DNA of 17,786 bases. Source: Clostridium sp. UBA3947 (GTDB lineage Bacteria > Bacillota > Clostridia > Clostridiales > Clostridiaceae). Positions 13,960 through 17,786 of this stretch are shown piece after piece. The DNA is taken from NCBI GenBank assembly GCA_002385545.1, contig DGDR01000178.1, positions 1 to 17,786 on the forward strand, read 5' to 3'. Position 1 is the stretch's first letter; every line of letters begins with the position of its first letter. The notes under the pieces are model-generated. The model made no database searches. It was not told where the DNA came from and was given only the letters and a program-made list of their open reading frames with translations. Position numbers and translations under genes: made by a program.

Positions 13960-14527
13960 AGGCTTTTATTCCATGTAAAATATACATTAATAAGTTTTCT
14001 GAAAGCTCATCTATATTATTTCTATCCTTGTTTATTAGTTCGTATACTGCGGTAGAACATAAAAGGCCAAAGAATATGTAGGCCATAAAGTAAGGTTCAC
14101 CCTTTTTAATTACACCTTCGTCCATAGCTTGCTTTATATATTTTTCTATGCTATTTATATAATTTCCCACTACTTCTCTAAGCTCTAGCTGTCTTACCTC
14201 TTGCCCCCAAAGCTGGCTCATAATAACCTTAAAAAGCTCCTTTTTTTCATAAACTAAGTTAAGTTGAAGAGTGCATAGAGCCTTCAATTTGGATAAAGCA
14301 GATTCTTCTCTTTCTACAGCCTGGGAGATTCTTTCCTTAATAACCTCAACACCTTCTGTAATAATATATTTAAAGATTTCTTCCTTGCTCTTAAAATAGT
14401 AGTACAGAGTACCCTTTGCAACTCCTGCTGCTTGTGCCATGTCATCCATGGTTGCTCCTTCATAACCGTTGGTTGAAAAAATTTTTATAGCAGCATCAAA
14501 TATAGCTCTTTTTGTTTTATTCATCAT
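13958..14527 (-). CDS. TetR/AcrR-family repressor, probable regulator of yhgE
   Basis: The protein has 189 residues. The N-terminal TetR domain is typical: A-I-F-D-A-A-I-K-I-F at 8-17, G-Y-E-G-A-T-M-D-D-M at 21-30, and the helix-turn-helix A-A-G-V-A-K-G-T-L-Y-Y-Y-F-K-S-K-E-E at 33-50. The C-terminal half is the helical ligand-binding and dimer domain; its inducer is unknown. The gene order TetR-YhgE parallels yhgD-yhgE in B. subtilis. The palindrome at 13798, 147 bases beyond its stop codon, is the likely target. It has its own strong promoter (14596-14624) and a terminator over its stop codon. SD GGAG (14537-14540) is 9 bases from the first of two tandem ATG codons; start 14524 is also possible. 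No second copy of the operator is evident at its own promoter. Confidence 0.9.
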   Translation of the reverse strand: MMNKTKRAIFDAAIKIFSTNGYEGATMDDMAQAAGVAKGTLYYYFKSKEEIFKYIITEGVEVIKERISQAVEREESALSKLKALCTLQLNLVYEKKELFKVIMSQLWGQEVRQLELREVVGNYINSIEKYIKQAMDEGVIKKGEPYFMAYIFFGLLCSTAVYELINKDRNNIDELSENLLMYILHGIKA

Positions 14528-14595
14528 ATGATATCACTCCAAAATTATTTATACCATCATTCTAGTAAATCATTAAACCTAGCATATTCAGTCTA

Positions 14596-14624
14596 ATTTT
14601 ATGCAATTTTTTTTATGATGTCAA
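14596..14624 (-). promoter_or_regulatory. Predicted sigma-A promoter of the tetR gene
   Basis: On the minus strand, a perfect -35 TTGACA (14619-14624) and -10 TAAAAT (14596-14601) are 17 bases apart. This leaves a 5' leader of about 60 bases. Confidence 0.7.
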
Positions 14625-14746
14625 ATGAGCCTTAACAATAGTAACAGCCATACTTAAGAAAGTTATGGAAAAATGAAAAACGAAATTTATACTTATAAAT
14701 TTAATTGAATATTAATTAATAATAAGAAAAAAATGGTGTGAGATAA

Positions 14747-14776
14747 TTGACGTAATTTGTCGAATTATAGTACAAT
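14747..14776 (+). promoter_or_regulatory. Predicted sigma-A promoter of the PAS-GGDEF-EAL gene
   Basis: -35 TTGACG (14747-14752) and -10 TACAAT (14771-14776) are 18 bases apart. The -10 lies in the first copy of an 11-bp direct repeat (TTATAGTACAA) with a 14-base period. Confidence 0.55.
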
Positions 14777-14837
14777 GTTTATAGTACAAAAGAAATTGTA
14801 GCAGGTTCAAAGGATAGCTGATGAAGGAGCTGTGAGT

Positions 14838-17393
14838 ATGGATTTAATAAAGGAAGGTTATTTAGAGAAACTAAGGGAATGGGACGATATAAACGGTTAT
14901 AAAGAGGAAATAATAGATTATTTTTTGCAATTAAAAAGAATTAATCTATACAGTCAGGAACTTGCTCAATTTTGCATTTGGATATACAGCTTTGAGAAGG
15001 CTGGCATTATAAGAATAGAAGGTTTAGCTCCTATATTAGACTGTGAACTGCAGAATTTCAATAATGTTATAGAGAGCTTGTATAAATATGTCCACCCAGA
15101 GGATTTAGATATTGTTAAGGCAGCGATAAAGCAAGTTTTAGAGGGAAAGGAATATGATATAGACTTTAAGGTTATAACCTCAAAGGGCATTGAAAAATAT
15201 ATTAGTGGAAAATCAAAGGTCATATTAAATCACAATAATGAGCCTATATTTTCTATAGGAGTATTCCAAGATATTTCAAAGTACAGGTTAATTGAGAAAA
15301 ATCTTAGAGCTATTGGAGACAACTTAGCTCAGGCACAAAGGATAGCAGGATTAGGAAGCTGGAAATATGAGGTTGATAAGGACGAGTTCTATTGCTCTGA
15401 AGAGATATATCGCATATATAATACCAGTGTAGTGGATTTTGATAGCAGCTTTGAAGGCGTACTGAATATGATTCATCCTGAGGATAGAGCCAAGGTTGTA
15501 AATTTAATGAATATGTATAAGGAAGGGAAGCCTGGCTATGAAGAATATCGCATTTTACAGAAGGATGGGACAGTAAAGCATGTTATTGCAAGAGGGGATC
15601 CTATGTTTGATAACCATAAGAGAGTTACCGTCATTATAGGAACCCTTCAGGACATTACTGAGGCAAAGGAGCTACAAAAGGCAGTTGAGAAAAAGCAGGA
15701 GGAAATAGAAAAGCTCCATCGCTTATATGAAGTATTAGTTGAAGGCTCCAACGATGTTTTTGAAATTATCGCGCCAGATGGTACCATTAAGTTTGTAAGT
15801 TCAGCAGTGGAAAAGGTCTTAGGGCAAGGAGTACAGGAACGTTTAGGTAAAAAGGTATATGACTTTTATAAGGGAAGTCAAAGAGAAAAGCTTATAGCCA
15901 TGGTTAATAAGGTTTTAAGGAATCCGGGCAAGGATTTCCAAGAGAGCCTTATTTTTAGGCACAAGGATGGTAAGGATATATATTTAGAAGTTAATCTCAA
16001 GAATTTGATTACAGATCCATCCGTTGGAGGTATCGTAATAAGCTTTAGGGATATTTCCAATAGAATACTGATGGAGAAGGAGTTGTACTATTTAACCAAT
16101 TATGATGATTTAACAGGCCTTCCTAATAATATTCACTACAAAAGAGTATTGAAGGAAAAGTGTCTAGAGGCTAAAAAGTCAAGGAAGAGGTTTGCCTTGC
16201 TAGATTTAGAGCTTAATGGCTTAAAGTATGTAGATTATTCCTTAGGTTATGAGGTTAGTAATCAAATAATAATAAAAATTGTGGAAAGGTTAAAGTCCTA
16301 TTTGAAGGAAGAAGCCTTTTTAAGTCGTTATTCCGATGAGCAGTTTACTGTTATATTAGATCAATTTAACTCCTATAGCGAGTTTGAAACTAAAGCAGCG
16401 GAGCTTATAAAGCTCTTTAGCACTCCCTTTTCTGTGGAGGACTATGAATTTGATATATCAGTGAATATAGGTATATCAATTTTTCCTGATGACGCCCAAG
16501 ATGTGAAGACACTTAGGAAAAGTGCGAAAATTGCCTTGTTTAGGTCTAAGAAGGAAGGGAGAAATAATTATAAGTTCTATTTTGCTGGATTGGATGTCCA
16601 GGCTTATAAGGAGCTGCTTATAAGAAATGATTTGCACCATGCCGTTAGCAAGGGACAGCTTAGAACCTACTATCAGCCTATGGTACAGCTAAACAACTGG
16701 GACATATTAGCGGCAGAGGCCTTGGTTCGATGGCAGCACCCCGATTGGGGACTAATTCCCCCAAATGAATTTATCTCCATTGCAGAGGAAACAGGTATAA
16801 TTATACAGATTGGCAAGTGGATGCTAGAGGAGGTCTGTCGCAATTATAAGTACTGGCTTTCTAAAGGTTATTCTCCAATAAAAATATCAATGAACTTTTC
16901 AAGCGTTCAATTTTTCGAAAAGGATTTTGTAGATAATATTATAAATACAATAAATAAATTTGAGTTAAATCCTAACTTCTTAATTGTGGAAATAACAGAA
17001 AGTATATTTATGGATAAGAGAGAGAAGGCCATTGCAGATATTAAAGCCTTGCAGGAATTCGGTGTGCAAATTGCCCTTGACGATTTTGGAACAGGCTTTT
17101 CCTCCTTGGCCTATCTAAATTCCTTTAATATAGATATATTAAAGCTAGATGCATCCTTCATAAGGCGTATTATGGTGGACGAAACTAGCAAGGTTATAAC
17201 AAAATCAATAATTAATATGGCTAGGGATCTAAGATTGAAGGTAGTGGCAGAAGGTATTGAAGATAGGGAACAGCTAGAATGCTTAAAGGAGTTTGCTTGT
17301 TATACAGGACAAGGCTATATCTTTAGCAGGCCCTTATCCTTTGAAAACTTTAATCAGATAATAGCTATAGGGAAATGTGAGCCTAAGGCTTAA
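14838..17393 (+). CDS. PAS-PAS-PAS-GGDEF(degenerate)-EAL protein, probable c-di-GMP phosphodiesterase
   Basis: The protein has 851 residues and no membrane helix or signal peptide, so it is probably a cytoplasmic sensor. PAS folds end at about 147 (G-V-F-Q-D-I-S), 274 (G-T-L-Q-D-I-T) and 407 (I-S-F-R-D-I-S); a short coiled coil (about 276-296) joins the second and third. The GGDEF domain (about 411-575) keeps Y-D-D-L-T-G-L-P-N, but its active-site loop reads S-D-E-Q-F at 499-503, so cyclase activity is unlikely. The EAL domain (about 592-840) keeps E627 of E-A-L, N686, E718, D748/D749 in D-D-F-G-T-G, K769 and E805, so hydrolysis of c-di-GMP to pGpG is likely. The start is ATG 14838, 8 bases after SD AAGGAG (14824-14829); GTG 14832 is only 2 bases from it. 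Monocistronic with its own promoter and terminator. The PAS signals are unknown. Confidence 0.9.
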   Translation: MDLIKEGYLEKLREWDDINGYKEEIIDYFLQLKRINLYSQELAQFCIWIYSFEKAGIIRIEGLAPILDCELQNFNNVIESLYKYVHPEDLDIVKAAIKQVLEGKEYDIDFKVITSKGIEKYISGKSKVILNHNNEPIFSIGVFQDISKYRLIEKNLRAIGDNLAQAQRIAGLGSWKYEVDKDEFYCSEEIYRIYNTSVVDFDSSFEGVLNMIHPEDRAKVVNLMNMYKEGKPGYEEYRILQKDGTVKHVIARGDPMFDNHKRVTVIIGTLQDITEAKELQKAVEKKQEEIEKLHRLYEVLVEGSNDVFEIIAPDGTIKFVSSAVEKVLGQGVQERLGKKVYDFYKGSQREKLIAMVNKVLRNPGKDFQESLIFRHKDGKDIYLEVNLKNLITDPSVGGIVISFRDISNRILMEKELYYLTNYDDLTGLPNNIHYKRVLKEKCLEAKKSRKRFALLDLELNGLKYVDYSLGYEVSNQIIIKIVERLKSYLKEEAFLSRYSDEQFTVILDQFNSYSEFETKAAELIKLFSTPFSVEDYEFDISVNIGISIFPDDAQDVKTLRKSAKIALFRSKKEGRNNYKFYFAGLDVQAYKELLIRNDLHHAVSKGQLRTYYQPMVQLNNWDILAAEALVRWQHPDWGLIPPNEFISIAEETGIIIQIGKWMLEEVCRNYKYWLSKGYSPIKISMNFSSVQFFEKDFVDNIINTINKFELNPNFLIVEITESIFMDKREKAIADIKALQEFGVQIALDDFGTGFSSLAYLNSFNIDILKLDASFIRRIMVDETSKVITKSIINMARDLRLKVVAEGIEDREQLECLKEFACYTGQGYIFSRPLSFENFNQIIAIGKCEPKA

Positions 17394-17397
17394 AGAG

Positions 17398-17446
17398 GTG
17401 GCGTTGCATAAGGGTTAAGAGTAATCCATTGCAACGCCACTTTTTT
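17398..17446 (+). terminator. Terminator of the PAS-GGDEF-EAL gene
   Basis: GTGGCGTTGCA (17398-17408) pairs perfectly with TGCAACGCCAC (17430-17440), followed by TTTTTT. It lies just past the stop and between two convergent genes. Confidence 0.92.
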
Positions 17447-17459
17447 CAAAGTAAAACCT

Positions 17460-17753
17460 TTACTGAAATCTTAAATTATAGGCTATTACTAAGAGGATGG
17501 CAACAATCAATTGAATAACAGTAGATCCGATGAAGCTTCCAATGATGGCATTTTTCTTTTGCTCTAGGCCCAGCCTAACATAAAGTATACTCATGCAAAA
17601 ACCTATTAATAGGTTTATAATACAACCAGAAAATAAGCCACCTATTATGCATATACCTGTAAGGGCTGTAATCCATGAAGGTAGCGTATGTAGAGGAACA
17701 TAGGCTTGTCTGCTATCAATAAACAGAGTATACAATCTCGTGCTGTACACCAT
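17460..17753 (-). CDS. Small hydrophobic protein, unknown function; start uncertain
   Basis: From the ATG at 17751-17753 the frame encodes 97 residues. Two strong hydrophobic segments lie at about 27-55 and 69-93, separated by a charged linker (R-L-G-L-E-Q-K-K-N), which suggests a two-helix membrane hairpin. I recognise no family. There is no convincing SD before the ATG, and the in-frame TTG just upstream (17754-17756) is preceded by a TAA at 17760-17762. The first 25 residues overlap another possible reading frame (see the next entry), so the true start may lie elsewhere, or the gene could be a frameshifted fragment. The hydrophobic part is the most credible portion. Confidence 0.45.
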   Translation of the reverse strand: MVYSTRLYTLFIDSRQAYVPLHTLPSWITALTGICIIGGLFSGCIINLLIGFCMSILYVRLGLEQKKNAIIGSFIGSTVIQLIVAILLVIAYNLRFQ

Positions 17754-17767
17754 CAACAGTTATCACC
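17716..17767 (-). CDS. Possible C-terminal tail of a gene cut by the contig end
   Basis: On the minus strand, from the last biological base (17767), one frame reads V-I-T-V-D-G-V-Q-H-E-I-V-Y-S-V-Y and then two adjacent stops (TGA TAG). Only 16 residues are visible, so no family can be named. The composition looks protein-like and tandem stops are usual at gene ends, but chance is possible. It overlaps the start of the membrane-protein frame. Confidence 0.25.
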
Positions 17768-17786
17768 CTGTCTCTTATACACATCT
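17768..17786. other. Tn5/Nextera mosaic-end adapter sequence (not genomic)
   Basis: The last 19 bases, CTGTCTCTTATACACATCT, are the exact reverse complement of the 19-bp Tn5 mosaic end AGATGTGTATAAGAGACAG used in tagmentation libraries. Sitting flush at the contig end, this is untrimmed sequencing adapter. Genomic sequence ends at 17767. Confidence 0.96.

Larger units (their letters stand above)
14528..14837. other. Divergent intergenic region between tetR and the EAL gene
   Basis: These 310 AT-rich bases contain two well-formed divergent promoters (separate entries) and no supportable gene. TTATAGTACAA is directly repeated at 14765-14775 and 14779-14789, overlapping the -10 and start of the plus-strand gene. 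No c-di-GMP riboswitch was recognised in the short leader. Confidence 0.6.

Noticed and set aside
14560..14600. Second TetR operator at the tetR promoter
   Set aside because: Only a half-site-like ACTGA on the minus strand is present; there is no palindrome comparable to 13798-13811.
14777..14837. c-di-GMP riboswitch upstream of the EAL gene
   Set aside because: The leader after the predicted start is only about 55 bases and shows no GEMM-like paired architecture.
1..17786. CRISPR array, tRNA, rRNA or prophage genes
   Set aside because: No spaced direct repeats of CRISPR type, no cloverleaf-like or rRNA sequence and no phage structural genes were recognised by eye; a covariance-model scan would be needed to exclude small RNAs fully.

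Overview
The window looks like a chromosomal contig from a low-GC, Gram-positive anaerobe of the Clostridium type. The evidence is the AT-rich intergenic DNA, strong AGGAGG-like ribosome binding sites, sigma-A-type promoters, many U-tailed hairpin terminators, and a Clostridia-like gene set (short-form glycogen phosphorylase, YhgE/Pip plus TetR, cytoplasmic PAS-GGDEF-EAL protein, accessory SecA). This is inference; no rRNA or marker gene is present to name a species. Both ends look like assembly ends. The left edge cuts a transposon gene, and the last 19 bases match the Tn5/Nextera mosaic-end adapter.

Layout. 1-~971: right part of an IS200/IS605-type element, with the 3' part of tnpB and the non-coding right end that in this family yields the omega/reRNA. 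It abuts a 5'-truncated alpha/beta hydrolase (PAF-acetylhydrolase type) whose catalytic triad is intact. 2126-4468 (-): an accessory SecA (SecA2-like) ATPase, divergent from a small membrane protein (4651-4938, +). 5164-7422 (-): glycogen phosphorylase, with a perfect inverted repeat at its predicted transcription start. 7774-8280 (-): a small secreted protein. 8607-10433 (+): a leuC-leuD-type hydro-lyase pair. 10542-11267 (+): a six-helix Pr6Pr/AIG1-like membrane protein. 11434-13770 (-): a YhgE/Pip protein with DG-repeat stalk. 13958-14527 (-): its likely TetR repressor; a palindromic operator overlaps the yhgE promoter. 14838-17393 (+): a triple-PAS, degenerate-GGDEF, intact-EAL protein, probably a c-di-GMP phosphodiesterase. 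17460-17753 (-): a small membrane protein, preceded by a possible gene tail cut by the contig end.

Most genes are single transcription units with their own promoter and terminator. The clear cooperating sets are leuC-leuD (two subunits of one enzyme), tetR-yhgE (regulator and target), and the IS right end with the hydrolase it interrupts. No defence island, CRISPR array, tRNA or rRNA was seen. The most noteworthy points are the TnpB/omega-RNA junction in the hydrolase, a 32-bp repeat present twice (30/32 identical) beyond the 3' ends of two unrelated minus-strand genes, the yhgE operator, the SDEQF replacement of GGDEF, a 28-residue super-repeat in the YhgE stalk, and the adapter at the contig end.
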